Source: Stenotrophomonas sp. 24(2023) (GTDB lineage Bacteria > Pseudomonadota > Gammaproteobacteria > Xanthomonadales > Xanthomonadaceae). From it: 64,000 bases of DNA. The translations under genes and the position numbers were made by a program. Positions 47,801 through 56,900 of the stretch are shown here, piece after piece; within the stretch, counting starts at the first letter, position 1, and each line of letters opens with the position of its first letter. Where the stretch lies: positions 2,456,001 to 2,520,000 of the forward strand of contig NZ_CP133160.1 of assembly GCF_030913365.1 (NCBI RefSeq), in the 5' to 3' direction. The notes under the pieces are model-generated. The model did not search any database. It was not told where the DNA came from and saw only the letters and a list, made by a program, of their open reading frames with translations.

Positions 47801-48761
47801 CCACGCCATGCAGAAGCGCCGTGACAACCCGGACAATGCCGATGCCGAGCGTGAGGTTGCCCGTGCCTTCACTGCGCCGGGCCTGAAGCCGAAGCTCAGC
47901 TTCGACATCAATGAAGATGTCGCCGCGCCGTACATGGCTGTACCAGTGTCGCGGGCGCAGGACGCGCAGGAGCGACCGCCGTTCATCAGCAGCGGCGCGC
48001 GCCCGCGCGTGGCGATCCTGCGCGAACAGGGCGTCAACGGCCAGATCGAAATGGCGAACATCTTCGAACGCGCCGGCTTCCGCGCGTTCGACGTGCACAT
48101 GAGCGACCTGATCGAAGGCCGCGTCGAACTGCAGTCCTTCACCGGCCTGGTGGCCTGCGGTGGCTTCAGCTACGGCGACGTGCTGGGCGCGGGCCGCGGC
48201 TGGGCGACCTCGGTGCTGGAACGCACGGCGCTGCGCGATGCCTTCGCCGCGTTCTTCGCGCGCGAGGACAGCTTCGCGCTGGGCGTGTGCAACGGCTGCC
48301 AGATGATGAGCCAGCTCAAGGACATCATCCCCGGTGCCGAGCACTGGCCGCAGTTCCGCCGCAATGCCAGCGAGCAGTTCGAAGCCCGCACCGCGCTGCT
48401 GGAAGTGGTGGAATCGCCGTCGATCCTGCTGCGTGGCATGGCCGGCTCGCGCCTGCCGGTCGCCGTGGCACACGGCGAAGGTCGTGCGGTGTTCGCCAAC
48501 ACCGTGGACCAGGCGACCGCACGCGTCTCGCTGCGTTACATCGATGGCGACGGCAAGGTGGCCAGCCAGTACCCGCTGAACCCGAACGGCTCGCCCGACG
48601 GCATCACCGGCCTGACCACCACCGACGGCCGCGTCACCATCATGATGCCGCACCCGGAACGCACGCCGCGCGCACTCAACCTGAGCTGGGCGCCGGCCGA
48701 GTGGCAGGGTGATTCGCCGTGGATGCGCATGTTCCGCAATGCACGCGTGTGGTGCGGTTGA
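44826..48761 (+). CDS. purL: phosphoribosylformylglycinamidine synthase
   Basis: A 1311-residue single-chain PurL of the proteobacterial type, which converts FGAR to FGAM with glutamine in purine synthesis. It starts [14 protein letters not shown], as E. coli PurL does. The central AIRS-like domains carry [15 protein letters not shown] and the glycine-rich [11 protein letters not shown]. The C-terminal glutaminase (from about 1058) has Cys in GVCNGCQ near 1153-1159 and PHPER near the end. Two adjacent ATG codons (44826 and 44829) are equivalent candidates. A longer upstream frame is rejected. Monocistronic, with a clear terminator. Confidence 0.97.
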   Translation: MMVLEGAPALSPFRRERLESRLQSIAPSLRISGAWHVYFVQPEGTAAPDVATLCRILEAQPQAEAVADGAVSRIVVPRLGTLSPWSSKATELVRGAGQPVSRVERGLRIDVQGWPADAAAQQALVKALHDPMTQSVLETVAQGRSLFTTLARGELERVPVDQLEAANQRLGLAMAQDEIDYLRERFTALGRSPSDVELMMFAQANSEHCRHKIFNASWTIDGQEQDRSLFRMIKNTHQQTPQHTLSAYSDNAAVIEGHPASRYRPDPASGEYRREPQVPSAFQIKVETHNHPTAIAPFPGASTGAGGEIRDEGATGRGGKPKAGLTGFSVSHLRIPELPQPWEAPRALNPRMAPALEIMTDGPLGGAAFNNEFGRPNLLGYFRSFELPEGADLVRAYDKPIMLAGGLGAIDRIQVDKIPLQAGDAVIVLGGPAMLIGLGGGAASSVASGESAEDLDFASVQRDNPEMERRCQEVIDRCVAMGADNPIKFFHDVGAGGLSNAIPELLHDSNVGGVIDLGKVPTDDPSLSPMQLWCNESQERYVLGVAQERLAEFAALCARERCPFAAVGVATAEEHLVVAYGAVPGHTPADAPIDLPMDVLFGKPPKMHRDTAHPPAPRWPALKTGGLDLQDAGLRVLAHPTVAAKNFLVTIGDRSVGGLTAREQMVGPWQLPVSDVAITLADFDGVAGEAMSLGERTPLALLDAAASARMAVGEAITNLCAAPVDALDEVKLSANWMAAAGHPGEDALLYDAVKAVGMELCPQLDISIPVGKDSLSMQAQWHDQGEAHKSVSPVSLVISAFAPVADVRQQLTPLLDRDVDSELWLIGLGAGKQRLGGSILAQVHADHADLPAFAGAAPDLDDPQRLRGFFELIRDARQAGLLRAYHDRSDGGAFAALCEMAFTSRLGLDIALDAWGDDPFRSLFNEELGAVVQIAREDRAAFADLVERHALTECAQRIARPTTAPVVRVSLGGQNLAEWRWEALFDAWWSVTHAMQKRRDNPDNADAEREVARAFTAPGLKPKLSFDINEDVAAPYMAVPVSRAQDAQERPPFISSGARPRVAILREQGVNGQIEMANIFERAGFRAFDVHMSDLIEGRVELQSFTGLVACGGFSYGDVLGAGRGWATSVLERTALRDAFAAFFAREDSFALGVCNGCQMMSQLKDIIPGAEHWPQFRRNASEQFEARTALLEVVESPSILLRGMAGSRLPVAVAHGEGRAVFANTVDQATARVSLRYIDGDGKVASQYPLNPNGSPDGITGLTTTDGRVTIMMPHPERTPRALNLSWAPAEWQGDSPWMRMFRNARVWCG

Positions 48762-48813
48762 TCGCGTGAGGCACGCTTGATGTTGCGCACGGCATCAATG
48801 CCAGTGCGTATGG

Positions 48814-48843
48814 AAAACCCGCCGGTTCGCCGGCGGGTTTTTT
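48814..48843 (+). terminator. rho-independent terminator of purL
   Basis: AAACCCGCCGG and CCGGCGGGTTT pair over 11 bp around the stable loop TTCG, with six T in a row. Confidence 0.92.
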
Positions 48844-48947
48844 GTTGCCCGATAAAAACCGTGCACGCTCCATGGGTTACACGGTTTTCCCGGATCGATG
48901 CCGCGATCACCATGTCTTCACATAATGTCGACATAAACAAGAGAAAG

Positions 48948-48963
48948 GGTGAACTAGCTCACG
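48948..48963. promoter_or_regulatory. CRP/Clp-type operator upstream of the giant adhesin
   Basis: GGTGAACTAGCTCACG contains GTGA-N6-TCAC, the core of the CRP consensus TGTGA-N6-TCACA, which the Xanthomonas CRP-like protein Clp also uses. The centre lies about 70 bp upstream of the start expected from the candidate promoter at 48990-49018, a position used for CRP-type activation. Only the core is matched; the outer T and A are G here. Confidence 0.5.
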
Positions 48964-48989
48964 GCAATGAGTTTTGCTGTGTCAAAGTC

Positions 48990-49018
48990 TTGACGATGAT
49001 TCTCCTTCACGTTAACAC
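48990..49018 (+). promoter_or_regulatory. possible promoter of the trimeric adhesin gene
   Basis: TTGACG (48990-48995), 17-nt spacer, TAACAC (49013-49018). The -35 is good, the -10 weak, as expected for an activator-dependent promoter. The leader would be about 185 nt. Confidence 0.4.
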
Positions 49019-49209
49019 TCAATCGTCATTTTGATTCTGTTCATCCCGCAGTAGCCGTCTGGTGCCGCGTCAGGATGCATGCCGCTGCGCGCCGTCCGGA
49101 AAACCCCGCAGTAAATCACGCGAATAACGCCCTCTGGGGACGTTGGACCACGCGGTCCAGCGCTGGCGTTGCTTTGCCTGAAACCAGTCCAATACAAGGA
49201 GCCGTATCG

Positions 49210-52200
49210 ATGAACCGGATTTATCGCAAGGTCTGGAACAAAGCACTGGGCCAACTGGTGGTGGCCTCGGAATTGGCCTCCTCGACAGCAGGCGGCACGC
49301 TCATCGACGCACGCCGTGCCGGTTCACCGGTCGCGATGCGGCTGGCCGCAGCACTGGCGCTGGCGGTGGGACTGTCCGCCGCCGGAGGCGCCGCGGCGCA
49401 GGCGGTGGAAATCGGCGGCAACGTCAACTGCCTGGTGTTGGGGGGCAGCATCCTGGACAAGTGCGTGGTGGATGGAAACGCCAGCGCCAAGGGCAGCAAT
49501 GCCGTGGCCATCGGTGCCGGCAGCAGCGCCAGCGGTGCCAACAGCGTGGCGCTGGGCGCAGGCTCCAAGGCCACGCGCGCCAACACGGTGTCCGTCGGTG
49601 ATGCCGGCAAGGAACGGCAGATCACCCACGTCGCGGCCGGCACCGCCGACACCGATGCGGTGAACAAGGCACAGCTCGATGCGCAGGCACGCAGCCAGAA
49701 GGCGGCGCTGGATTCGGTGGCCGCCGAAGGCAAGCGCTACTTCAAGGCTGACGGCGCGGGCAATGACAGCGACGCGGCGGTGATCGATGGCGACGGCGCA
49801 CTGGCGGCCGGTGCCGGTGCACAGGCCGTGGCCAACGCCACCACGGCCGTGGGCACGGAGGCCGTGGCCGCAGGCCTGGGGGCCAGTGCGTTCGGCCAGA
49901 ATGCGCTGGCGCTGGGCGATGCCAGCGTGGTGGTCGGGCAGAGCGCGATCGCCCTGGGCCTGGGCGATACCGCTGTCGGCGCCAGTGCCTTCGCGGCCAG
50001 TGAAAACGGCGCAGCCACCGCATTGGGTGCCTTGTCCGAAGCCACTGCCGATGGCGCCACGGCGGTCGGCGCCGGCGCCGTGGCGATGGGCCCGGGCAGC
50101 ACCTCGCTGGGGCGCGGCGCTGCCGCCGCCAACGAAGCCTCGATCGCCGTCGGTGCGTTCAGCACCGCGGTGGGTGAATTCAGTACCGCGCTCGGCAGCA
50201 ATGCCGCGGCGGTGGCCACCGGCAGTGTCGCGCTCGGCGCCGGCTCGCTGGCCGACCGCGTGGACACGGTGTCCGTCGGCGCGGCCGCCTATGGCCTGAC
50301 CCGCCAGATCACCAGCGTGGCCGCTGGCAGTGAAGACACCGATGCGGTCAACGTCGGCCAGCTCAAGGACGTGGCCGCAGTGGCCGATGGCACGGCCAAG
50401 CGTTTCCAGGCCACCGGCAGCAGCAACAGCGATGCCGGTGCGCTGGCCGAGGGCGATGACGCGCTGGCCGCCGGCGAAGCGGCTAACGCCATCGGCAACG
50501 GCACCACCGCCGTGGGCAGCGGCGCCACGGCCGTGGCACGCAACGCCACGGCGGTAGGCAACAACGCACTGGCAGCCGGGCAGAACAGCGCCGCCTTCGG
50601 CCACAACGCACAGGCCGTCGGGCCGGGCAGCGTGGCGGTCGGTGGTGCAGCGGTGGATGCCAATGGCAACCCGCTGATCACCAGCGGTGGCGTGCCGGTC
50701 GATACCGGCGCGACCAGCGCCGGTGTCGGTGGCACCGCCGTGGGCGCCAGCGCCGAGGCAGGGGGCTTCGCGGCCTCGGCCTTCGGCGTGGGCGCCTATG
50801 CCGGCGGTGCGCAGTCGGCGGCGTTCGGTGCGGTGGCCAACGCCATCGGCGATTACGCCACGGCGCTGGGCACGCAGAGCAACGCGACCGGTACCAGCAG
50901 CGTGGCCATCGGTGGGCCGGCCGACCTGATTCCAGGCCTGGGCTTCTTCGTGCAGACCCAGGCCAGCGGCGAAGCCGCAACGGCCGTGGGCGCCGGTGCC
51001 ATCGCCAGTGGCGCGTATGCCGTGGCGAACGGCAGCCTGACCGAAGCCTCCGGTGCCGAAGCGACCGCCGTGGGCTACTTCGCCTATGCGCCGGGTGAAA
51101 ACGCCAGCGCGCTGGGCGCGCAGACCTGGGCCAGTGGCGCGCAGAGCACGGCGGTGGGCTACTACGCCACCGCGCGCGGTGCCAACAGCGTGGCACTGGG
51201 CGCCAACTCCGAAGCCGTGCGTGCCAACACGGTTGCCGTCGGCAGCGCGGGCAACGAACGGCAGATCACCAGTGTCGCCGCCGGTAGCGAAGCGACCGAT
51301 GCGGTGAACAAGGCGCAGCTGGACGCCGTGGCCAGTACCGCCGGCACCACGGCGCGCTTCTTCCAGGCACAGCCGGAAAGCGGCAGCACCGAAGGCGCCT
51401 ACGCCGAAGGCGAAGGGGCCATCGCCGCCGGCTCGTCCAGCAACGCCATCGGTGCCGGTGCCGTTGCCCAGGGCGCGGGTGCTTCGGCACTGGGCGATGA
51501 CAGCGTGGCGCTGGGCCGCAACACCACTGCCAGTGGCAGCGGGGGCGTGGCCATCGGTGGCCTTGGCCAGGCCTATGATGAATTCAACCAGCCACTGGTC
51601 AACGCCGATGGCACGCCAGTGAAGGTCGGTACCACGGCCGTTGCCGATGCCACTGCAGTGGGCAATGCCGCGCAGGCCACCGGTGCCACCAGCACTGCTT
51701 TCGGCAGCGCGGCCAAGGCCAGTGGTGACAACAGCCTGGCGGCCGGTGGCAAGGCGCGCGCGACGGGCAGCTACGCCGTGGCGGTGGGTGACAGCGCGTT
51801 CGCCAGCAGCGATGACAGCACCGCGGTCGGCGGCTACAGCTGGGCGACCGCCAGCGGTGCCAGCGCGTTCGGCTCCGGTGCGTGGGCGACGGCGGCCAAT
51901 GCCTCGGCGTTCGGTACGGCGGCCTGGGCCAGCGGCATCGGTTCGACGTCCCTCGGCTACAACAGCTGGGCCAACGGCACCAGCGCCACGGCAGTCGGGC
52001 GTGGTGCATTCGGCTACGGCGACGGCAGTGTCGCGCTGGGCTTCCAGTCCCTGGGCAACAGCAGCAACAGCATCGCCATCGGCAGCAACACCGTCGCCAG
52101 CGGCGCCGCGGCCATTGCGCTGGGCGCGGGCAGCAATGCCAGTGGCAGCAATGCCGTCGCACTCGGCGCCGGTTCGGTCGCCAGCCGCGACCGCAGCGTG

Positions 52201-55200
52201 TCGGTCGGTGCGGCCGGCAGCGAACGCCAGATCACCAGCGTGGCCGCGGGTACGCAGGCAACCGACGCGGTGAACAAGGCACAGCTGGATGCGGTATCGG
52301 CGACTGCCGCTGCTGCGGCCACGGCGGCCACCACCACGGGCCGCTACTTCCAGGCCAGTGGCAGTGACGGCAGCGACGCCGGTGCCTATGTGGAGGGCGA
52401 CAACGCGCTGGCGGCCGGCGAAGCGGCCAATGCCATCGGTGACGGTGCCACGGCGCTGGGCAGTGGCGCGACGGCCGTGGGCAGCAACGCACAGGCACTG
52501 GGCTTCAACGCCGTGGCCAGCGCGGCCAACGCCAGCGCCGTCGGCGCCAACGCGCAGGCCAGCGGCGAATACGCCACCGCGCAGGGCGCCGAAAGCGAAG
52601 CCAGCGGTGAACAGAGTGCCGCCTTCGGTGCGGCGGCCGTGGCCAGTGGCGCCGGCAGCACCGCCAGCGGCGCGCTGTCCGAGGCCAGCGGCGAGGAAGC
52701 TGTGGCCGTGGGCTACTTCAGCAGCGCCAGCGGTGAGGGCGCCACCGCCGTCGGCAGCGAGAGCATCGCCAGCGGCACCGCATCGGCGGCGTTCGGTTTC
52801 GGCGCCGAGGCCACGGGCGGCTACAGCACGGCCATCGGTGGCGGCGCCATCGCCTCGGCCTTCAACGCCGCCGCGTTCGGCAACGCCGCACAGGCATCGG
52901 GTGCCAACAGCGTGGCCGTCGGTGGTGACGCACAGGCCGCCGGCGCGTACAGCACCGCCACCGGCCAGGGCAGCCTGGCCACCGGCACCAACAGCGTCGC
53001 CATCGGGGGTTCGCTGTTCGGCCTGCTGGCCACCGAAGCATCGGGCAATTACTCCACGGCGGTGGGCGGTGGTGCCTGGTCGCCGGGCACCAACAGCACG
53101 GCGCTGGGCAACGCAGCCGAATCCCGCGGCGCCAACAGTGTCGCGCTCGGCGCCGATTCGATTGCCGACCGTGATGACACGGTGTCCGTCGGCAGTGCCG
53201 GCAACGAACGCCAGGTCACCAACGTCGCGGCCGGTACCAACGGCACCGATGCGGTCAACAAGAACCAGCTTGATGCCGTCGCCGCAACGGCCGACAAGAC
53301 AGCCAAGCACTTCCAGGCCAGCGGCAGCGCCGACAGCGATGCCGGTGCCTATGTGGAAGGTGACAATGCGCTGGCGGCCGGTGAAGCCGCCAATGCCATC
53401 GGCAACGGCGCCACGGCCCTGGGCAGCGGAGCCACCGCCGTGGCGGCCAATGCGACCGCGGTGGGCTTCAACAGCCTGGCCACCGGCAGCAATGCTGCTG
53501 CGGTCGGCAGCAACGCGCAGGCCAGTGGCGCCGACAGCGCCGCCCTGGGCAGCGGCGCGGCGGCCAGTGGCATCAGCAGCGTTGCTGCCGGTGCCGGCGC
53601 ACAGGCCAGTGGGGTGTACAGCGCGGCCACCGGTGCTGAAGCCATCGCCAGCGGTGCACAGTCGCTGGCCAGTGGTTTCCGTGCATCGGCATCGGCCGAT
53701 GGCACCACCGCGGTAGGCGGCTACAGCGAAGCCAGCGGGCGGCTGGGGTCGGCACTGGGCTACGGCACGCTGGCCAGCGGCGCCAACAGCACCGCTGCCG
53801 GCGTGTTCGCCACGGCCAGTGGCGCCAGCGCGGTGGCGATGGGGGCGTCCAGCGAAGCATCCGGCGATGAAAGCGTCGCCATCGGTGGCAGCACCTTCTT
53901 CGGCCTGGTGCCGTCGCGCGCCAGTGGCTACGGTGCAGCCGCCTTTGGTGCCGGTGCCTGGGCCACCGACGATTACGCAACGGCCATCGGCTGGAATTCG
54001 TGGGCGGCCGGAGCCGAATCCACCGCACTGGGGGCCAGTGCCACCGCCAACGGTGCCAACAGTGTTGCGCTGGGTGCGGGTTCGCGCGCCGATCGTGATG
54101 ACACGGTGGCCATCGGCAGCAGCGGCGGCGAGCGCCAGCTGACCCACGTGGCCGCTGGTACCGAGGCCACCGATGCCGTGAACAAGGGCCAGCTGGATGC
54201 GGTGGCGGCAACGGCCGACAAGACGGCCAAGCACTTCCAGGCCAGCGGCAGCGCCGACAGCGACGCCGGCGCCTATGTGGAAGGTGACAACGCGCTGGCG
54301 GCCGGTGAAGCCGCCAATGCCATCGGCAACGGCGCCACGGCCCTGGGCAGCGGTGCCACCGCCGTGGCGGCCAATGCGACCGCGGTGGGCTTCAACAGCC
54401 TGGCCACCGGCAGCAATGCTGCTGCGGTCGGCAGCAACGCGCAGGCCAGTGGCGCCGACAGCGCCGCCCTGGGCAGCGGCGCGGCGGCCAGTGGCATCAG
54501 CAGCGTTGCTGCCGGTGCCGGCGCACAGGCCAGTGGGGTGTACAGCGCAGCCACCGGTGCCGAAGCCATCGCCAGCGGTGCACAGTCGCTGGCCAGTGGT
54601 TTCCGTGCATCGGCATCGGCCGATGGCACCACCGCGGTAGGCGGCTACAGCGAAGCCAGCGGGCGGCTGGGTTCGGCACTGGGCTACGGCACGCTGGCCA
54701 GCGGCGCCAACAGCACCGCTGCCGGCGTGTTCGCCACGGCCAGCGGCGCCAGCGCGGTGGCGATGGGGGCGTCCAGCGAAGCATCCGGCGATGAAAGCGT
54801 CGCCATCGGTGGCAGCACCTTCTTCGGCCTGGTGCCATCGCGCGCCAGTGGCTACGGTGCAGCTGCCTTTGGTGCCGGTGCCTGGGCCACCGACGATTAC
54901 GCAACGGCCGTCGGCTGGAATTCGTGGGCGGCCGGGGCTGAATCCACCGCACTGGGGGCCAGTGCCACCGCCAACGGCATCAACAGCGTGGCGCTGGGCG
55001 CAGGCTCCAAGGCCGAGCGCGACAACAGCGTGGCGATCGGTGCCACGGGCAGCGAACGCCAGCTGACGCATGTGGCAGCTGGCACTGACATCACCGATGC
55101 CGTCAACAAGGGGCAGCTGGATGCCGTCGCCGCCACGGCCAATGCCGTGGGCCGCCACTTCCAGGCCAACGGCAGCGGGACGGCCAGCGCAGCGGGCAGT

Positions 55201-56745
55201 GAGGCTGTCGCTGCTGGCAGTGCGGCCAGTGCGGCCGGCGCGCGCAGTGCGGCACTGGGCGCCAATGCCAGTGCCAGTGTTGCCGGTGCCACCGCGCTCG
55301 GCGCGGACAGCGCGGCGCGCGGCGCCAACAGCACCGCCATCGGCCGCCAGGCGTCCACCACCGCCAGCAATGGCGTGGCCGTGGGCTACAACGCCATCGC
55401 CAACGGTGGTGCCAACAGCGTGGCGCTGGGTGCCAACGCCGGGGTGACCGGTGCCAACAGCGTGGCGCTGGGGTCCGGCGCGCGCGCGCTGGAAGCCAAC
55501 GTGGTCTCCGTCGGCGGCGGCAACGGCACCGATGGCCCGGCCACGCGCCGCATCATCAACCTTGCCGATGGACGCATCGCCGCCGGCAGCAGCGATGCGG
55601 TCACCGGTGGGCAGCTCAACAGCACCAACCAGCGGGTCGGCGCGGTGGAAACACGGGTGGGGGATGTCGACCGGCGCATCGATACGGTCGAAACCGCCAC
55701 CGCCAACGCCGTCAGCTATGACGACGCCAGCCGCGAGCGGCTGACCCTGTCCGGCCTGCAGGGCACGGTGCTGGACAACGTGGGCGGTGGCAGCATCAGT
55801 GCCGACAGCCGCCAGGCCATCAACGGTGCGCAGCTGTTCCGCTCGCTCAGCGACGCCGCCAGCTTCCTCGGCGGCGGTGCCAGCGTCGGCCTGCAGGGCG
55901 TGTTCGTCGCGCCCAACTACGTGATCCAGGGCAGCACCTACAGCAACGTCGGCGATGCGCTGGGGGCACTGGACCGCAAGGTCAGCGAGATCGACCAGCG
56001 CGTGTCCGGCAGTGGCACATCGCGTGCCCGCGTGGCGTCGGCCAATGCGATGGCGCTGTCCGCCGAGGGTGCGCTGGCCAGTGCCGAGGCCAGCGCCGGC
56101 AGCGCGGTGCAGGGCGTTCCCGCCCCGGCCGCGGCGGCGCCGCAGCCGGCGGCGCTGCCTGCCGCCAACGGTGGTTTCAACGCCGTGGCGGTGGGGGATG
56201 GCGCGGTCGCCAGCGGCGTGTCGTCCACGGCCATCGGCCAGGGCGCGGTGGCAACGGCCAGCAATGCCGTGGCCCTGGGCCAGGGATCGGTGGCGGATCG
56301 GGCCAACACGGTGTCGGTGGGCAGCACCGGCAACGAGCGCCAGGTGACCAATGTCGCCGCCGGCACGCAGGCCACCGATGCGGTCAACAAGGGGCAGCTG
56401 GACCGTGGCGTGGCCACGGCCAACAGCTACACCGATACGCGCTTCCAGACCATGGCCGACAGCTTCGACGTGTTCAAGGGCGACGTGGACCGCCGCCTGC
56501 GCCACATCGACCGTCGCCTCGACCGCCAGGGCGCGATGGGGGCGGCCATGCTGAACATGGCCACCAGTGCTGCCGGCATCCGCACGCAGAACCGCGTCGG
56601 CGTCGGCGTCGGCTTCCAGGGCGGGGAATCGGCCCTGTCGCTGGGTTACCAGCGCGCGATCAGCGACCGTGCCACGGTCACCGTCGGGGGGGCGTTCAGC
56701 AGTGATGACAGTTCGGTCGGCGTCGGCGCCGGCTTTGGGTGGTAA
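49210..56745 (+). CDS. giant YadA-type trimeric autotransporter adhesin
   Basis: A 2511-residue surface adhesin (type Vc secretion). The N-terminus MNRIYRKVWNKALGQLVVASE is an ESPR extended signal; the hydrophobic core ends near AAAQA (about 65). The passenger consists of very many 14-residue YadA-head repeats (forms of NATAVGxxAxAxG) broken by eight neck motifs of the type ERQxTxVAAGTxxTDAVNKxQLDAV and one variant neck near 55545-55625. A short coiled-coil stalk (about 2195-2430) and the YadA anchor (last 80-90 residues) follow; the last residue is Trp rather than the usual Phe. AAGGAG lies 8 nt before the ATG, chosen over an upstream frame because the ESPR starts there. The gene contains a 924-bp tandem duplication. 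Likely roles are biofilm and attachment. Confidence 0.95.
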   Translation: MNRIYRKVWNKALGQLVVASELASSTAGGTLIDARRAGSPVAMRLAAALALAVGLSAAGGAAAQAVEIGGNVNCLVLGGSILDKCVVDGNASAKGSNAVAIGAGSSASGANSVALGAGSKATRANTVSVGDAGKERQITHVAAGTADTDAVNKAQLDAQARSQKAALDSVAAEGKRYFKADGAGNDSDAAVIDGDGALAAGAGAQAVANATTAVGTEAVAAGLGASAFGQNALALGDASVVVGQSAIALGLGDTAVGASAFAASENGAATALGALSEATADGATAVGAGAVAMGPGSTSLGRGAAAANEASIAVGAFSTAVGEFSTALGSNAAAVATGSVALGAGSLADRVDTVSVGAAAYGLTRQITSVAAGSEDTDAVNVGQLKDVAAVADGTAKRFQATGSSNSDAGALAEGDDALAAGEAANAIGNGTTAVGSGATAVARNATAVGNNALAAGQNSAAFGHNAQAVGPGSVAVGGAAVDANGNPLITSGGVPVDTGATSAGVGGTAVGASAEAGGFAASAFGVGAYAGGAQSAAFGAVANAIGDYATALGTQSNATGTSSVAIGGPADLIPGLGFFVQTQASGEAATAVGAGAIASGAYAVANGSLTEASGAEATAVGYFAYAPGENASALGAQTWASGAQSTAVGYYATARGANSVALGANSEAVRANTVAVGSAGNERQITSVAAGSEATDAVNKAQLDAVASTAGTTARFFQAQPESGSTEGAYAEGEGAIAAGSSSNAIGAGAVAQGAGASALGDDSVALGRNTTASGSGGVAIGGLGQAYDEFNQPLVNADGTPVKVGTTAVADATAVGNAAQATGATSTAFGSAAKASGDNSLAAGGKARATGSYAVAVGDSAFASSDDSTAVGGYSWATASGASAFGSGAWATAANASAFGTAAWASGIGSTSLGYNSWANGTSATAVGRGAFGYGDGSVALGFQSLGNSSNSIAIGSNTVASGAAAIALGAGSNASGSNAVALGAGSVASRDRSVSVGAAGSERQITSVAAGTQATDAVNKAQLDAVSATAAAAATAATTTGRYFQASGSDGSDAGAYVEGDNALAAGEAANAIGDGATALGSGATAVGSNAQALGFNAVASAANASAVGANAQASGEYATAQGAESEASGEQSAAFGAAAVASGAGSTASGALSEASGEEAVAVGYFSSASGEGATAVGSESIASGTASAAFGFGAEATGGYSTAIGGGAIASAFNAAAFGNAAQASGANSVAVGGDAQAAGAYSTATGQGSLATGTNSVAIGGSLFGLLATEASGNYSTAVGGGAWSPGTNSTALGNAAESRGANSVALGADSIADRDDTVSVGSAGNERQVTNVAAGTNGTDAVNKNQLDAVAATADKTAKHFQASGSADSDAGAYVEGDNALAAGEAANAIGNGATALGSGATAVAANATAVGFNSLATGSNAAAVGSNAQASGADSAALGSGAAASGISSVAAGAGAQASGVYSAATGAEAIASGAQSLASGFRASASADGTTAVGGYSEASGRLGSALGYGTLASGANSTAAGVFATASGASAVAMGASSEASGDESVAIGGSTFFGLVPSRASGYGAAAFGAGAWATDDYATAIGWNSWAAGAESTALGASATANGANSVALGAGSRADRDDTVAIGSSGGERQLTHVAAGTEATDAVNKGQLDAVAATADKTAKHFQASGSADSDAGAYVEGDNALAAGEAANAIGNGATALGSGATAVAANATAVGFNSLATGSNAAAVGSNAQASGADSAALGSGAAASGISSVAAGAGAQASGVYSAATGAEAIASGAQSLASGFRASASADGTTAVGGYSEASGRLGSALGYGTLASGANSTAAGVFATASGASAVAMGASSEASGDESVAIGGSTFFGLVPSRASGYGAAAFGAGAWATDDYATAVGWNSWAAGAESTALGASATANGINSVALGAGSKAERDNSVAIGATGSERQLTHVAAGTDITDAVNKGQLDAVAATANAVGRHFQANGSGTASAAGSEAVAAGSAASAAGARSAALGANASASVAGATALGADSAARGANSTAIGRQASTTASNGVAVGYNAIANGGANSVALGANAGVTGANSVALGSGARALEANVVSVGGGNGTDGPATRRIINLADGRIAAGSSDAVTGGQLNSTNQRVGAVETRVGDVDRRIDTVETATANAVSYDDASRERLTLSGLQGTVLDNVGGGSISADSRQAINGAQLFRSLSDAASFLGGGASVGLQGVFVAPNYVIQGSTYSNVGDALGALDRKVSEIDQRVSGSGTSRARVASANAMALSAEGALASAEASAGSAVQGVPAPAAAAPQPAALPAANGGFNAVAVGDGAVASGVSSTAIGQGAVATASNAVALGQGSVADRANTVSVGSTGNERQVTNVAAGTQATDAVNKGQLDRGVATANSYTDTRFQTMADSFDVFKGDVDRRLRHIDRRLDRQGAMGAAMLNMATSAAGIRTQNRVGVGVGFQGGESALSLGYQRAISDRATVTVGGAFSSDDSSVGVGAGFGW
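53283..54976 (+). repeat. 924-bp near-identical tandem duplication inside the adhesin gene
   Basis: The stretch starting at 53283 recurs 924 bp (308 codons) later at about 54207. Matching landmarks: CCGACAAG at 53291 and 54215, CTGGCGGCCGG at 53371 and 54295. Identity is almost complete to about 54052 in copy 1 and 54976 in copy 2, with only scattered, mostly silent differences. The other head segments of the gene are far more diverged from each other, so this duplication is recent or is kept uniform by gene conversion. Confidence 0.9.
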
Positions 56746-56751
56746 GCCCTG

Positions 56752-56780
56752 CATGCCGGCCGCGACCTGCGGCCGGCATG
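56752..56780 (+). repeat. hairpin downstream of the adhesin gene
   Basis: CATGCCGGCCGC and GCGGCCGGCATG, 12 bp perfect, around GACCT, six bases after the stop. It has no T-run; it may terminate weakly or protect the 3' end. The core resembles SMAG-type palindromes. Confidence 0.5.
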
Positions 56781-56900
56781 ACCGCAGGTGGGCCTGAGGG
56801 GCGGGTCACGGCCACCCCGGCTTGGCCGGCCGGGGAGTGATGGCCAGGGAAGCGATGGCTGAGTGTTGGTTCTATCCATGACCTAGAAGAGGATGTCGAC

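Larger units (their letters stand above)
48762..49209. other. 448-bp intergenic region: purL terminator and adhesin control region
   Basis: The first 80 bp hold the purL terminator. From about 48880 the DNA is markedly AT-richer than the genes around it, and contains a 10-bp palindrome ATGTCGACAT (48925-48934), a CRP/Clp-type site (48949-48962) and a sigma-70-like pair (48990-49018). The rest to 49195 shows no gene. The adhesin ribosome-binding site AAGGAG is at about 49196-49201. Confidence 0.75.

Noticed and set aside
44628..48653. A minus-strand frame of about 1341 codons opposite purL
   Set aside because: purL on the plus strand is complete with all motifs. The antisense frame has low-complexity composition and no recognisable domain.
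49324..56754. An open frame of about 2476 codons on the minus strand opposite the adhesin gene
   Set aside because: It is a shadow of the repeated, GC-rich, stop-poor sequence of the adhesin. Its translation is Gly/Ala/His/Arg-rich repeat without any family motif, and the plus-strand protein has signal, necks and anchor.
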